Below, in pieces: positions 1-8,323 of a stretch of 64,000 bases of DNA (position 1 is the stretch's first letter; the number at the start of each line of letters is the position of its first letter). The notes below the pieces were generated by a model. It was not told the origin of the DNA. It saw nothing but the letters and a program-made list of their open reading frames with translations, and ran no database searches. The stretch comes from Chromobacterium sp. IIBBL 290-4 (GTDB taxonomy: Bacteria > Pseudomonadota > Gammaproteobacteria > Burkholderiales > Chromobacteriaceae), in contig NZ_CP100128.1 of assembly GCF_024207115.1 (NCBI RefSeq), positions 3,038,001 through 3,102,000 on the forward strand. Reading direction: 5' to 3'. A program made the position numbers and the translations under genes.

Positions 1-1
1 G

Positions 2-223
2 CGCGTTAAGAAGATCGTTGCCGAACAACTGGGCGTGAACGAAGCCGAAGTGAAGGTTGAGTCCTCCTTCGTCGACGATCTGGGCGCCGACTCCCTGGAC
101 ACCGTTGAACTGGTGATGGCGCTGGAAGAAGAATTCGAATGCGAAATCCCGGACGAAGAGGCTGAGAAGATCACCACCGTTCAGCACGCTGTTGATTACA
201 TCACCGCTCATCTGAACAAGTAA
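2..223 (+). CDS. acpP: Acyl carrier protein, 5' end cut by window edge
   Basis: Carries growing acyl chains on a 4'-phosphopantetheine arm for fatty acid synthesis in the cytoplasm. The frame is open from base 2, so the true start lies a few codons upstream of the window. The attachment motif [20 protein letters not shown] is intact, with the Ser that receives phosphopantetheine, and the acidic helix and C-terminal end match the normal ACP of about 78 residues. A hairpin terminator follows, then fabF, the usual acpP-fabF order. Family and role are certain; only the start is missing. Confidence 0.97.
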   Translation, partial: RVKKIVAEQLGVNEAEVKVESSFVDDLGADSLDTVELVMALEEEFECEIPDEEAEKITTVQHAVDYITAHLNK

Positions 224-242
224 TCCCTTTTTTTCGGGATCT

Positions 243-291
243 GAACCTCTGCCCGGTGTTGCTTCGGCTCGCCTGCAGAGGTTCTTTTGTT
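243..291 (+). terminator. Rho-independent terminator after acpP
   Basis: A 10-base inverted repeat, gaacctctgc at 243-252 and gcagaggttc at 275-284, is followed by ttttgtt. It sits just after acpP and before fabF, so it probably reduces rather than blocks read-through, letting acpP be made in excess. The read-through idea is inference. Confidence 0.75.
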
Positions 292-389
292 AAGAGAATT
301 CCAAACGTGCGTTTGAATTGTCTTGTGGGCGATTCGACTCGCTTGGTTGCAACGGGAGACTGCCCTCCCATCTCTCACGGAGATTCTTC

Positions 390-1631
390 GTGTCCAAACG
401 CAGAGTAGTAGTGACTGGCCTGGGCCATGTGTCCCCGGTCGGCAATGATGTCGCCACCGGCTGGGCCAATCTGGTCGCCGGCAAGAGCGGCATTGGCAAG
501 ATTACCCGTTTCGACGCCAGCGACATGGCGTGCCAGATTGCCGGCGAGGTCAAGGATTTCGACATCGCCGAATACATCTCGCCTAAAGAGGCGCGTCGCA
601 ACGACCTGTTCATCCATTACGGCATCGCGGCTGCGCTGCAGGCGGTGGCGGATGCGGGTTTGGACGACGTTCCCGGCTTGGATAAGACCCGCGTCGGCGT
701 CAACATCGGTTCCGGCATCGGCGGCTTGCCGCTGATCGAGGAAACCGGCGTGGCGTTGATGGAAGGCGGCCCGCGCAAGATCGGCCCGTTCTTCATCCCC
801 GGCTCGCTGATCAACCTGATCGCCGGCCAGGTGTCCATCCTGAAGGGCTATCAAGGACCGAGCTACGGTATCGTGTCCGCCTGCACCACCGGCGCGCATT
901 GCATCGGCGATGCCGCGCGGCTGATCCAGTACGGCGACGCCGATGTCATGGTGGCGGGCGGCTCCGAGGGCGCGGTTTCGCGTCTGGGCATCGGCGGCTT
1001 CGCCGCGATGAAGGCGATGTCCACCCGCAACGACGATCCGGCCGCTGCGTCCCGTCCCTGGGACAAGGGCCGCGACGGCTTCGTGATGGGCGAAGGCGCC
1101 GGCGTGCTGGTGCTGGAGGATTATGATCACGCGGTGAAGCGCGGCGCCAAGATCTATGCCGAGCTGATCGGCTTCGGCATGAGCTCGGATGCTTACCATA
1201 TCACCGCGCCCAGTTCCGAAGGCCCGGCCCGCGGCGTCAGCAACGCGCTGCGCGACGCCGGCATCAACCCGGACGCGGTGCAGTACGTCAACGCGCACGG
1301 CACCTCCACGCCCTTGGGCGACGCCAACGAAACCAAGGCGATCAAACTGGCTTTCGGCGATCACGCCAACAAGCTGGTGGTCAACTCCACCAAGTCGATG
1401 ACTGGCCACCTGTTGGGCGGCGCCGGCGGCGTGGAGGCGATCTACACCATCCTGGCCATCCACAACCAGGTATCGCCGCCGACCATCAACCTGGTCGAGC
1501 AGGATATCGAAGGCGGCTGCGATCTGGATTACGTGGCCAACACGGCTCGCGATATGAAGATCGATGTCGGCATCTCCAACTCCTTCGGTTTTGGCGGCAC
1601 CAACGGCACCCTGGTGTTCAAACGGGTGTAA
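390..1631 (+). CDS. fabF: Beta-ketoacyl-ACP synthase II
   Basis: Condenses malonyl-ACP with acyl-ACP in the elongation cycle of fatty acid synthesis. The 413-residue protein matches FabF length. The catalytic Cys-His-His set is visible: Cys165 in SACTTG, His303 in [10 protein letters not shown] and His340 in KSMTGH. I chose the GTG at 390 because GGAG at 379-382 is well spaced and the protein then begins [12 protein letters not shown] as in the family. An upstream in-frame ATG at 318 would add 24 residues of no known domain. It lies just downstream of acpP, its substrate carrier. Confidence 0.96.
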   Translation: MSKRRVVVTGLGHVSPVGNDVATGWANLVAGKSGIGKITRFDASDMACQIAGEVKDFDIAEYISPKEARRNDLFIHYGIAAALQAVADAGLDDVPGLDKTRVGVNIGSGIGGLPLIEETGVALMEGGPRKIGPFFIPGSLINLIAGQVSILKGYQGPSYGIVSACTTGAHCIGDAARLIQYGDADVMVAGGSEGAVSRLGIGGFAAMKAMSTRNDDPAAASRPWDKGRDGFVMGEGAGVLVLEDYDHAVKRGAKIYAELIGFGMSSDAYHITAPSSEGPARGVSNALRDAGINPDAVQYVNAHGTSTPLGDANETKAIKLAFGDHANKLVVNSTKSMTGHLLGGAGGVEAIYTILAIHNQVSPPTINLVEQDIEGGCDLDYVANTARDMKIDVGISNSFGFGGTNGTLVFKRV

Positions 1632-1660
1632 GACAGCCGCAACAATCGATTGACAGACCG

Positions 1661-1697
1661 AACCGCTGCGCTACACTCGCAGCGGTTTTTCTTTTTT
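1661..1697 (+). terminator. Rho-independent terminator after fabF
   Basis: The arms aaccgctgcg (1661-1670) and cgcagcggtt (1678-1687) enclose a 7-base loop and are followed by a long run of T with one C. Typical intrinsic terminator closing the acpP-fabF unit. Confidence 0.88.
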
Positions 1698-1765
1698 CGC
1701 GTCCGCTTTTACTAAGGGATGCCATCAACAAAGCCGCGCTTCGCGCCGGCGCAGGACCCCACCCG

Positions 1766-3058
1766 ATGTTCACGCAGAAACTCGACTTCATTCCCGACCT
1801 GTTGGCCTTGCATGCCGCCGAGCGGGAGCGTTTCCCCTATCTGATGCAATCGTCCGGCGACAAGGGCTGGGACATGCTGCTGATGCAGCGCGAGCGGCGC
1901 GTGTACATGGGCGGCGAGGGGCAGGCGTTTCTGGATGAGGTGAGGGCGTTCAAGCCGCAGCCGGTGTCCAACCCGCATCAGCTGCCCTTTGTCGGCGGTT
2001 GGTTCGTCTATCTGGCTTATGATCTGCTGTCGGAGTTCGAGCCGCATGTGCCGCAGGCCTTGCCGGACACCTTTCCTTTGGCGGTGTGGGCGCGCACGCC
2101 GGCCGCCGTGCTGGTGGATAGAGCCAGGCAGGAGGCTTGGCTGGTGGGCGAGACGGCGGACGAGTGGCACGCTTTGGAGCGGCTGGTGAGCCAGTGCCCC
2201 TTGTTCACGCCGAGCGCGATCGCGCTGGCGGGGCTGGAGGAGGATCCGCCGGAATGGTATACCGAGGCGGTGACGCGGCTGAAAAGCTACATCTACGAAG
2301 GCGATGTGTTTCAGGTAAACATCTCGCGCGGCTGGCGCGCCGAATTGGCCGAAGGCATCGCCGCGCCCGATCTGTACGCCGCCTTGCGCCGAGCCAATCC
2401 GGCGCCGTTTTCCGCGCTGGCGGACTTCGGCGAGGCGCAAATCGTCAGCTCCTCCCCGGAGCGGCTGGTGAGGGTGCGGGATGGCTGGGCGGAAACCCGG
2501 CCCATTGCCGGCACGCATCCGCGCTCCCAGGACCCGGCCGAGGACGCGGCATTGAAGAAGCGGCTGATCACCAGCATCAAGGAGCGCGCCGAGCATGTGA
2601 TGCTGATCGACCTGGAGCGCAACGATCTGGGCCGCATCAGCAAGCCGGGCACGGTGGAGGTCAATGAGCTGATGGCGGTGGCGAGTTATGCCTATGTCCA
2701 TCACATTGAATCCAATGTCCGCGGCAAGCTGCGCGACGATGTCGCGCCGGCGGATGTGCTGCGCGCGCTGTTCCCCGGCGGCACCATCACCGGCTGCCCC
2801 AAGGTGCGCACCATGCAGATCATCCGCGAGCTGGAAAACAGCGCTCGCCGCGCTTACACCGGCAGTTTGGGCTATCTGAACCGCGATGGCAGCATGGACT
2901 TCAATATCTTGATCCGCAGCTTCATGCAGGAGGGCAGCCAGCTGCGCTTCCGCGCCGGCGGCGGCATCGTGGCTGATTCCGATCCCGAGCGCGAACTGAT
3001 GGAAACCCGCCACAAGGCGCGCGGCCTGTTGCGGGCCTTGGGCGTGGACGGCGTCTGA
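1766..3058 (+). CDS. pabB: Aminodeoxychorismate synthase component I-like
   Basis: Chorismate-binding enzyme of 430 residues that probably aminates chorismate to 4-amino-4-deoxychorismate for folate. Family motifs are clear: EGDVFQVNISRGW, SSSPERLVRV, IKERAEHVMLIDLERNDLGR and FPGGTITGCPKVRTMQIIRELE. The next gene, pabC, overlaps its stop by one base, which supports PabB over anthranilate synthase TrpE. One oddity: the motif near residue 246 reads PIAGT, with Ala248 where E. coli PabB has a Lys that acts in catalysis; TrpE also has Ala there. No glutaminase domain is fused, so a separate PabA/TrpG must supply ammonia. Confidence 0.87.
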   Translation: MFTQKLDFIPDLLALHAAERERFPYLMQSSGDKGWDMLLMQRERRVYMGGEGQAFLDEVRAFKPQPVSNPHQLPFVGGWFVYLAYDLLSEFEPHVPQALPDTFPLAVWARTPAAVLVDRARQEAWLVGETADEWHALERLVSQCPLFTPSAIALAGLEEDPPEWYTEAVTRLKSYIYEGDVFQVNISRGWRAELAEGIAAPDLYAALRRANPAPFSALADFGEAQIVSSSPERLVRVRDGWAETRPIAGTHPRSQDPAEDAALKKRLITSIKERAEHVMLIDLERNDLGRISKPGTVEVNELMAVASYAYVHHIESNVRGKLRDDVAPADVLRALFPGGTITGCPKVRTMQIIRELENSARRAYTGSLGYLNRDGSMDFNILIRSFMQEGSQLRFRAGGGIVADSDPERELMETRHKARGLLRALGVDGV

Positions 3059-3870
3059 TGGCGATGTTGATCGACGGCACGCCGGGCGATAGCGTTTCGG
3101 CGTTGGACCGCGGCTTGGCTTACGGCGATGGCGTGTTCCGCACCTTGCGGCTGCGGCATGGCATCCCCTGGATGTGGCGCTGGCAGTATGCGCGGCTGCG
3201 CGACGACGCGGCGCGCATGCGTTTGCCCTTGCCGGATGAAGCGGCGCTGTTGGATGAGCTGCTGCAATTGGGGCGCGAGCACGCGTCGGCGGTTGGCAAG
3301 ATCGTGGTCACCCGCGGCGTCGGCGCGCGCGGCTATAGCATGGTCGCCGCGACGGGTTCGACCCGCATCGTCTCGGTTTCCCCTTGGGCGGGTTATCCGG
3401 CCGCCTATGGCGAGCAGGGGGTCAATGCGCGCTGGTGCGAGCTGCGTTTGTCCGCCCAGCCCAGATTGGCCGGCATCAAGCATCTCAATCGGCTGGAGAA
3501 TGTGCTGGCGCGCTCCGAGTGGGACGATCCGGCGATTCAGGAGGGCTTGCTGTTGGATCAGGACGGCTGGCTGGTGGAGGGCACGATGAGCAATGTCTAC
3601 TTGCTGCGCGGTGCGCAGTTGCTGACTCCTAAGCTGGATTGTTGCGGCGTGAACGGCGCAGTGCGAGATTGGTTGACTGAAAATGTTTCAAGTTTCGGAC
3701 TTGAATTTATAGAATCGCGACTTTCCGCCGCCGATTTGATTGACGCTGAGGCGGTGTTTCTCTCCAATAGCCTGATGGGCATCTGGCCGCTCGCCCGCTT
3801 GGGCGACAAGACCTGGTCGCCTTCACCTTTGCTGCAGACGCTGCGGCAAGCCTTGCTACAACAAGCCTGA
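3058..3870 (+). CDS. pabC: Aminodeoxychorismate lyase
   Basis: PLP enzyme of fold type IV that splits aminodeoxychorismate into 4-aminobenzoate and pyruvate in folate synthesis. The protein has 270 residues. The PLP lysine is Lys141 in GIKHLNRLENVLAR, and the family signatures DRGLAYGDGVFRTLR near the start and EGTMSNVYLL near residue 180 are present. Its ATG at 3058 shares a base with the pabB stop, so the two are translationally coupled. Another ATG two codons in is possible. A branched-chain aminotransferase is the nearest alternative, but length and partner favour PabC. Confidence 0.93.
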   Translation: MAMLIDGTPGDSVSALDRGLAYGDGVFRTLRLRHGIPWMWRWQYARLRDDAARMRLPLPDEAALLDELLQLGREHASAVGKIVVTRGVGARGYSMVAATGSTRIVSVSPWAGYPAAYGEQGVNARWCELRLSAQPRLAGIKHLNRLENVLARSEWDDPAIQEGLLLDQDGWLVEGTMSNVYLLRGAQLLTPKLDCCGVNGAVRDWLTENVSSFGLEFIESRLSAADLIDAEAVFLSNSLMGIWPLARLGDKTWSPSPLLQTLRQALLQQA

Positions 3871-4018
3871 AACACTGCGCCAAGGGGACACGCGGCGCGG
3901 CGTTCCGTCTGCTTTTCGCAGGCATTTCCTTTTGAAAAAGCCATCCGCATCGTTCGGAGGGAGAGGTTTTGCTTGCGCGGCCGGCATCGGGCTGTGACAT
4001 CCGACAAAGAGGTCGCCT

Positions 4019-5200
4019 GTGAAACTGATTCTGAAACTGCTCGCCGGCATGGCGCTGGGCCTGCTGCTGGGCTTGTTCGCGCCGCCGCCGTTGGCCGCGC
4101 TGCTGGCCACCTTCAAAAGCCTGTTCGGCCAATTCATCGGCTTCATGATCCCGCTGATCATCGTGTTCTACATCATGAGCGGGATCGCTTCGCTGGAACG
4201 CGGTTCCGGCCGCATGCTGGGCCTGACCGTGGGCCTGGCCTACGCGTCCACCATTTTGTCCGGCGTGTTGGCGTTTTCGGCGGCGTCGACCGTGCTGCCG
4301 CAATGGCTGTCCGGCGCCGCTTCCGCCGCGCCGCAGGCGGCCGAGGCCATGGCCCAGCCTTTGTTCAAGCTGGAGATCAAGCCGCTGTTCGACGTGATGA
4401 CGGCGTTGACGCTGGCCTTTGTCTTTGGCCTGGGCATCGCGGCGACGGGGGCGGAGCGGTTGCGAGAAGTGGCCGAGCAGGGCAAGGGCATCGTCGAGAA
4501 GGTGCTGGCCCGCGTGCTGGTGCCGCTGCTGCCCGCTTATATCGCCTGCGTGTTCGCCGAAATGGCCGCCGCCGGCGCCGCGCTCGCCACCCTGAAAACC
4601 TTCGGCGCGGTGTTGCTGCTCGCCATCGCTCTGCATGGCCTGTGGCTGGCGGTGCTGTATGGTTTCAGCGGCGCCTTGCTGGGCCGCAACCCCTTATCTT
4701 TGCTCCGCGCCATGCTGCCAGCCTATTTCACCGCGCTGGGCACCATGTCCTCCGCCGCCACCATCCCGGTGGCGCTGCGTTCCGCCGGCAATATGCGCGT
4801 GGCCCGGCCGGTGGCCAATTTTGTGATGCCCTTGTGCGCCACCATCCATCTGTGCGGCTCCACCATCACGCTGGTTAGCTGCGCGACGGCGGTGATGTTG
4901 ATGACCGATGGCCTGGCGGTGCCGGGTTGGGAGGTGATGCTGCCTTTCATTTTGCTGCTGGGCGTCACCATGGTGGCCGCGCCTGGCGCGCCGGGCGGCG
5001 GCGTGATGTCGGCGCTGGGCATTCTTTCCAGCGTGCTGGGTTTTCCCGAGGCCAGCTTGGCGTTGATGATCGCGCTGTATCTGGCGCAAGACAGCTTCGG
5101 CACCGCCTGCAATGTGGCTGGCGACGGCGTGATCGCCTTATGGGTGGAGCGCTTGGGCGGTTTGGAGGCTGCGGGCGAACCCGCCGTTCAGAATGGATGA
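4019..5200 (+). CDS. Dicarboxylate/amino acid:cation symporter (SDF family)
   Basis: Inner-membrane secondary transporter of 393 residues that probably takes up an acidic amino acid, serine/threonine or a dicarboxylate with Na+ or H+. The sequence is strongly hydrophobic with repeated membrane segments, and carries the Ser-rich re-entrant loop as GTMSSAATIPVALRSAG near residue 240 plus FVMPLCATIHLCGSTI. The start is GTG at 4019, backed by AAAGAGG at 4006-4012. It lies 148 bases after pabC with no visible link to folate. Substrate cannot be read from sequence. Confidence 0.85.
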   Translation: MKLILKLLAGMALGLLLGLFAPPPLAALLATFKSLFGQFIGFMIPLIIVFYIMSGIASLERGSGRMLGLTVGLAYASTILSGVLAFSAASTVLPQWLSGAASAAPQAAEAMAQPLFKLEIKPLFDVMTALTLAFVFGLGIAATGAERLREVAEQGKGIVEKVLARVLVPLLPAYIACVFAEMAAAGAALATLKTFGAVLLLAIALHGLWLAVLYGFSGALLGRNPLSLLRAMLPAYFTALGTMSSAATIPVALRSAGNMRVARPVANFVMPLCATIHLCGSTITLVSCATAVMLMTDGLAVPGWEVMLPFILLLGVTMVAAPGAPGGGVMSALGILSSVLGFPEASLALMIALYLAQDSFGTACNVAGDGVIALWVERLGGLEAAGEPAVQNG

Positions 5201-5329
5201 CGGTGATTAGCTAAGCAGAACAAGTGATTTGGTTGCGAGGGGCGTGTCGATTATATTCTTTCTCCATGCCGATCTGCCTGGTGCCGTCAGGCGGAGTTTC
5301 GGTTTCTCTCGTTAATCGTGTTACTTTTG

Positions 5330-5353
5330 GCCGGGCCGCGCGCCCGGCATTTT
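5330..5353 (+). terminator. Probable terminator after the symporter gene
   Basis: GCCGGGC (5330-5336) and GCCCGGC (5342-5348) form a short, very stable GC stem around a CGCGC loop, followed by attttc. On the opposite strand it lies just past the end of the small gene at 5363-5623, so it may serve both. Confidence 0.5.
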
Positions 5354-5362
5354 CTTGTCCGC

Positions 5363-5623
5363 TCACAGCGGCTGAAACCATTCCACATGCGCGGCCATGC
5401 CCAGGCCATGCCTTTCGCGCGCGCCGCGCCAGATGGCGAGAAAGGCGTTTCGGTCGGCAATGCCGGAATAAGTTTCCATCCAGGTGCGCTCGTCGTCGCA
5501 GCGGCGCGAGAGCTGGCCTGTCCAGCCGGCGGCCGCCAGTTCGCCTTGCAAGGCCTTGAGCCTCGCCAACGTGTCTTCCGCTTCCGATTCCACTTTGAAA
5601 TAGCAATACAGCGTGCAGGGCAT
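5363..5623 (-). CDS. DUF4936-like small protein
   Basis: An 86-residue protein of unknown role, beginning MPCTLYCYFKVESEAED and ending AAHVEWFQPL. It has no signal peptide or membrane segment. The pattern (short, starts with a beta strand, then RRCDDERTWMETYSGI) fits the DUF4936 family seen in betaproteobacteria, by memory of the family rather than a search. The reading frame is open far upstream across tyrA, but only this stretch looks like protein. The chosen ATG at 5623 is divergent from tyrA, leaving room for a shared promoter region. It reads into the GC hairpin at 5330. Confidence 0.7.
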   Translation of the reverse strand: MPCTLYCYFKVESEAEDTLARLKALQGELAAAGWTGQLSRRCDDERTWMETYSGIADRNAFLAIWRGARERHGLGMAAHVEWFQPL

Positions 5624-5716
5624 GCGCGTCCTCCCAGTCTTGGGCTGGCCTGATGATGAAAATTGTTTATGATAGACCTTCATGCCGCCCAGGTGGCGGC
5701 CAGGCAAGGGGAGCAG

Positions 5717-6601
5717 GTGCAGCAGCGGATAGACACACTGGTAGTGGCGGGGGTTGGCCTGATCGGCGGTTCCTTCGCGCTGGCGCTCAAGCGCGCCGGC
5801 CGCGTGGGACGGGTGATAGGGGTGGGCCGCACGCTGGCCAATCTGGAAAAAGCCTTGGCGCTGGGCGTGGCGGATGAGATCAGCCAGGACATCGCCGAGG
5901 CGGCGGCGCGCGCCGACATGGTGTTGCTGGCTTGTCCGGTGGGGCAGATGGGCGCGCTGATGGCGGCGATGGCGGCCAGCCTGCGCCCAGGCTGCGTCGT
6001 CACCGACGGCGGCAGCACCAAGAGCGATGTGGCGGCGCTGTATCGCCGGCATCTGCCCCATCATCTGCCATGGTGCGTGCCGGCTCATCCCATCGCCGGC
6101 TCGGACATGTCCGGCGCCAGCGCTGCCCAGTATGGCCTGTATGAAAACCGCCGCGTGGTGCTGACCCCGCTGGAGGAAACCCTGGCCGAGTCGTCGGAAA
6201 CCGTGTCGGAACTGTGGCGCGCCTGCGGGGCCGAGATCCATGCCATGGGCGCGGCCGAGCATGACGCGGTGTTCGCCAGCGTCAGCCATCTGCCGCATTT
6301 GCTGGCCTTCGCCTATGTGGACCGGGTGGCGGCCAAGGATAACGCCGAGCGCTGTTTCGATTTCGCCGCCACCGGCTTTCGCGACTTCACCCGCATCGCC
6401 GGCAGCCATCCGGAAATGTGGACCGACATCAGCCTGGCCAACCGCGAGGCGCTGCTGGCCGAACTGGCCGATTACCAAGCCGGCTTGGGCCGGCTGGCGG
6501 CCTTGCTGGAAAACGGCGATGCCGCCGGGCTGAACCAATTATTCGGCGAGGCGCGCGCGGCGCGCACCCGCTGGCATCAGCAATTTTTGCGAAGGGGCTA
6601 G
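5717..6601 (+). CDS. tyrA: Prephenate dehydrogenase
   Basis: Oxidises and decarboxylates prephenate to 4-hydroxyphenylpyruvate, a step of tyrosine synthesis. The Rossmann motif VVAGVGLIGGSFALAL is at the N-terminus; TDGGSTKSDV, VPAHPIAGSDMSG and the HDAVFASVSHLPHLLAFA helix are family signatures. I prefer the GTG at 5717, because AAGGGGAG precedes it and the protein then starts about ten residues before the Rossmann fold as is usual. An ATG at 5669 would add 16 residues and has no ribosome site. There is no chorismate mutase or ACT domain, so this is the monofunctional type. Confidence 0.9.
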   Translation: MQQRIDTLVVAGVGLIGGSFALALKRAGRVGRVIGVGRTLANLEKALALGVADEISQDIAEAAARADMVLLACPVGQMGALMAAMAASLRPGCVVTDGGSTKSDVAALYRRHLPHHLPWCVPAHPIAGSDMSGASAAQYGLYENRRVVLTPLEETLAESSETVSELWRACGAEIHAMGAAEHDAVFASVSHLPHLLAFAYVDRVAAKDNAERCFDFAATGFRDFTRIAGSHPEMWTDISLANREALLAELADYQAGLGRLAALLENGDAAGLNQLFGEARAARTRWHQQFLRRG

Positions 6602-6603
6602 CA

Positions 6604-7344
6604 GTGAGCGGAAAAGTAGCGATCGTGACGGGGGGCACGCGCGGCATCGGCGCGGCGACCACGCGTTTGTTGGTGGCGGGCAGTTGGCGCGTGGCGGCCA
6701 ACTATCGCTCTGACGAAGCCAGCGCGGCGGAATTGAAAGAGGAGTTGGGCGAGGCGGTGCAATTGTTCCGCGCCGATGTGTCCGAGGAAAAAGCCATCGT
6801 CAGGCTGTTTGATGATGTGCTCTGCCATTACGGCCGCCTGGACGGTTTGGTCAACAACGCCGGCGTCACCGCGCCCATGGCCCGTCTGGAGAGCTACAGC
6901 GCGGAGCGGGTGGAGAAGGTGCTGCGCGTCAATGTGCTGGGGCCGCTGCTGTGCTGCCGCGAGGCTGTGCGGCGCATGTCCACCCGCCATGGCGGCGACG
7001 GCGGCGCCATCGTCAATGTGTCGTCGGCCGCGTCGCGGCTGGGCTCTGCCGGAGAATACATAGACTACGCGGCCAGCAAGGGCGCGATAGACACGCTGAC
7101 CTTGGGCCTGGCGCGCGAGGTGGCGGAGGAGGGCATTCGCGTCAATGCGGTGCGGCCCGGCTTGATCGCAACCGATATCCATGCCGCCAGCGGCGAAGCG
7201 GGCCGAGTGGAACGGCTGGCGCCGTCGGTGCCGCTGCGGCGCGGCGGCGAGGCGGTCGAGGTGGCCGAGGCCATCGTCTGGCTGCTGTCCGACGCGGCGT
7301 CGTTTTGCACCGGCAGCCTGCTGGACGTATCGGGCGGCCGTTAA
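6604..7344 (+). CDS. Short-chain dehydrogenase/reductase
   Basis: A 246-residue NAD(P)-dependent SDR oxidoreductase. It shows the cofactor motif TGGTRGIG at residues 9-16, LVNNAGV, the catalytic Ser in NVSSAASRLG, the YIDYAASKG (YxxxK) site and the C-terminal GSLLDVSGGR. The start is GTG at 6604, two bases after the tyrA stop, so it is probably cotranscribed with tyrA. Resemblance to FabG is general and the substrate is unknown. Its stop overlaps the end of the convergent LysR gene by a few bases. Confidence 0.88.
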   Translation: MSGKVAIVTGGTRGIGAATTRLLVAGSWRVAANYRSDEASAAELKEELGEAVQLFRADVSEEKAIVRLFDDVLCHYGRLDGLVNNAGVTAPMARLESYSAERVEKVLRVNVLGPLLCCREAVRRMSTRHGGDGGAIVNVSSAASRLGSAGEYIDYAASKGAIDTLTLGLAREVAEEGIRVNAVRPGLIATDIHAASGEAGRVERLAPSVPLRRGGEAVEVAEAIVWLLSDAASFCTGSLLDVSGGR

Positions 7345-8225
7345 TCTTTCGCCACGCCGGCCAGGAAGTTCGCCACCAAGGGCGAATCCTGGTCGCGCCG
7401 GGTGGCGATGCCCATCGATAGATAAGCCTCCTCGTCCGAGATGGGCACATAACGCACCGCGGGTATCTGCACGCACTCCAGCGGCGAGGGCAGGATGGCG
7501 ACGCCGACGCCGGCCGCCGCCAGCCCGATCTGGGTGATGGCTTCTCCCGCCTCCTGCACGATATTCAGCGGCATGCCCGCTTGCCGCGCCAATTGCAGAA
7601 TCACGTCGCGCAAGCCGGCGCCGGATTCCTGCGGATAGCCTATCAGCGCTTCCTGGAACAATTCTCCTAAGGACACATGGCTGGCGGACGCCAAAGGGTG
7701 GGAGACCGGCAGCACTGCCAGCAGTCGGTCGCGATGCAGCTCCGCCACCTTTATCAAGGTGCTGGGCGCCGGGCCGTTGAAGCGGACGAAGCCGAGGTCC
7801 AGCTGGTTTTTTTCCAGCGCTTCGAATTGACCGGCGGTGAACTGCTCGCGCAGCGTCAATTTCACTTCCGGGTAGCGGGCGCGATAGTTTTGCAGGCTGT
7901 GGTAGAGGATGGGTGTCAGCGGCAGTGACGAGGTGAAGCCGATGCGCAGCTCCCCGATTTCGCCATCGGCGGCGCGGCGCACGGCCTGCATCGCGGCCGC
8001 GCTGTCGGCCAGGATCTGCCGCGCCCGCGGCAGCAGCTGGCGGCCGGCGGCGGTGAGCTCCACCTTGCGCTGGTGGCGGCGGAACAGCGGCGCGCCCAAT
8101 TCCGCTTCCAGCGCCTGGATTTGCTGGCTCAAGGGCGGCTGGCCGATGTGCAGCCGCTCGGCGGCGCGGGTGAAGTGCAGTTCCTCGGCCACGGCCAGGA
8201 AGTAACGCAGATGTCGCAATTCCAT
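7341..8225 (-). CDS. LysR-family transcriptional regulator
   Basis: A 294-residue regulator with an N-terminal winged helix-turn-helix (MELRHLRYFLAVAEELHFTRAAERLHIGQPPLSQQIQALEAEL, quoted here only as residues 1-43 in outline) and a C-terminal effector-binding domain from about residue 90. It is divergent from the MFS transporter gene at 8324, the classic LysR layout, so it probably controls that transporter in response to the exported compound. The shared 98-base spacer is AT-rich and contains a perfect palindrome. The effector is unknown. Confidence 0.9.
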   Translation of the reverse strand: MELRHLRYFLAVAEELHFTRAAERLHIGQPPLSQQIQALEAELGAPLFRRHQRKVELTAAGRQLLPRARQILADSAAAMQAVRRAADGEIGELRIGFTSSLPLTPILYHSLQNYRARYPEVKLTLREQFTAGQFEALEKNQLDLGFVRFNGPAPSTLIKVAELHRDRLLAVLPVSHPLASASHVSLGELFQEALIGYPQESGAGLRDVILQLARQAGMPLNIVQEAGEAITQIGLAAAGVGVAILPSPLECVQIPAVRYVPISDEEAYLSMGIATRRDQDSPLVANFLAGVAKD

Positions 8226-8241
8226 TTAATATATTTTATGT

Positions 8242-8253
8242 ATCAATATTGAT
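8242..8253. promoter_or_regulatory. Candidate LysR operator in divergent spacer
   Basis: ATCAATATTGAT is a perfect 12-base palindrome of the T-N-A dyad type that LysR proteins bind. It lies 17 bases upstream of the LysR start and in the AT-rich spacer shared with the divergent MFS gene. Binding is inference from position and symmetry. Confidence 0.5.
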
Positions 8254-8323
8254 TGAAATATATATTGGACCAGTAGTTTGGCCAAGCCTAAGCTGACAGC
8301 GTTGGTGTTTCAGAAAGATTGCC

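Noticed and set aside
375..1463. Long minus-strand open frame opposite fabF
   Set aside because: It is the reverse of a high-G+C gene and reads as low-information His/Arg/Gln-rich sequence; fabF on the other strand is certain.
3707..4636. Minus-strand open frame across pabC and the symporter gene
   Set aside because: Gln/Arg/His-rich shadow with no domain; both plus-strand genes are well supported.
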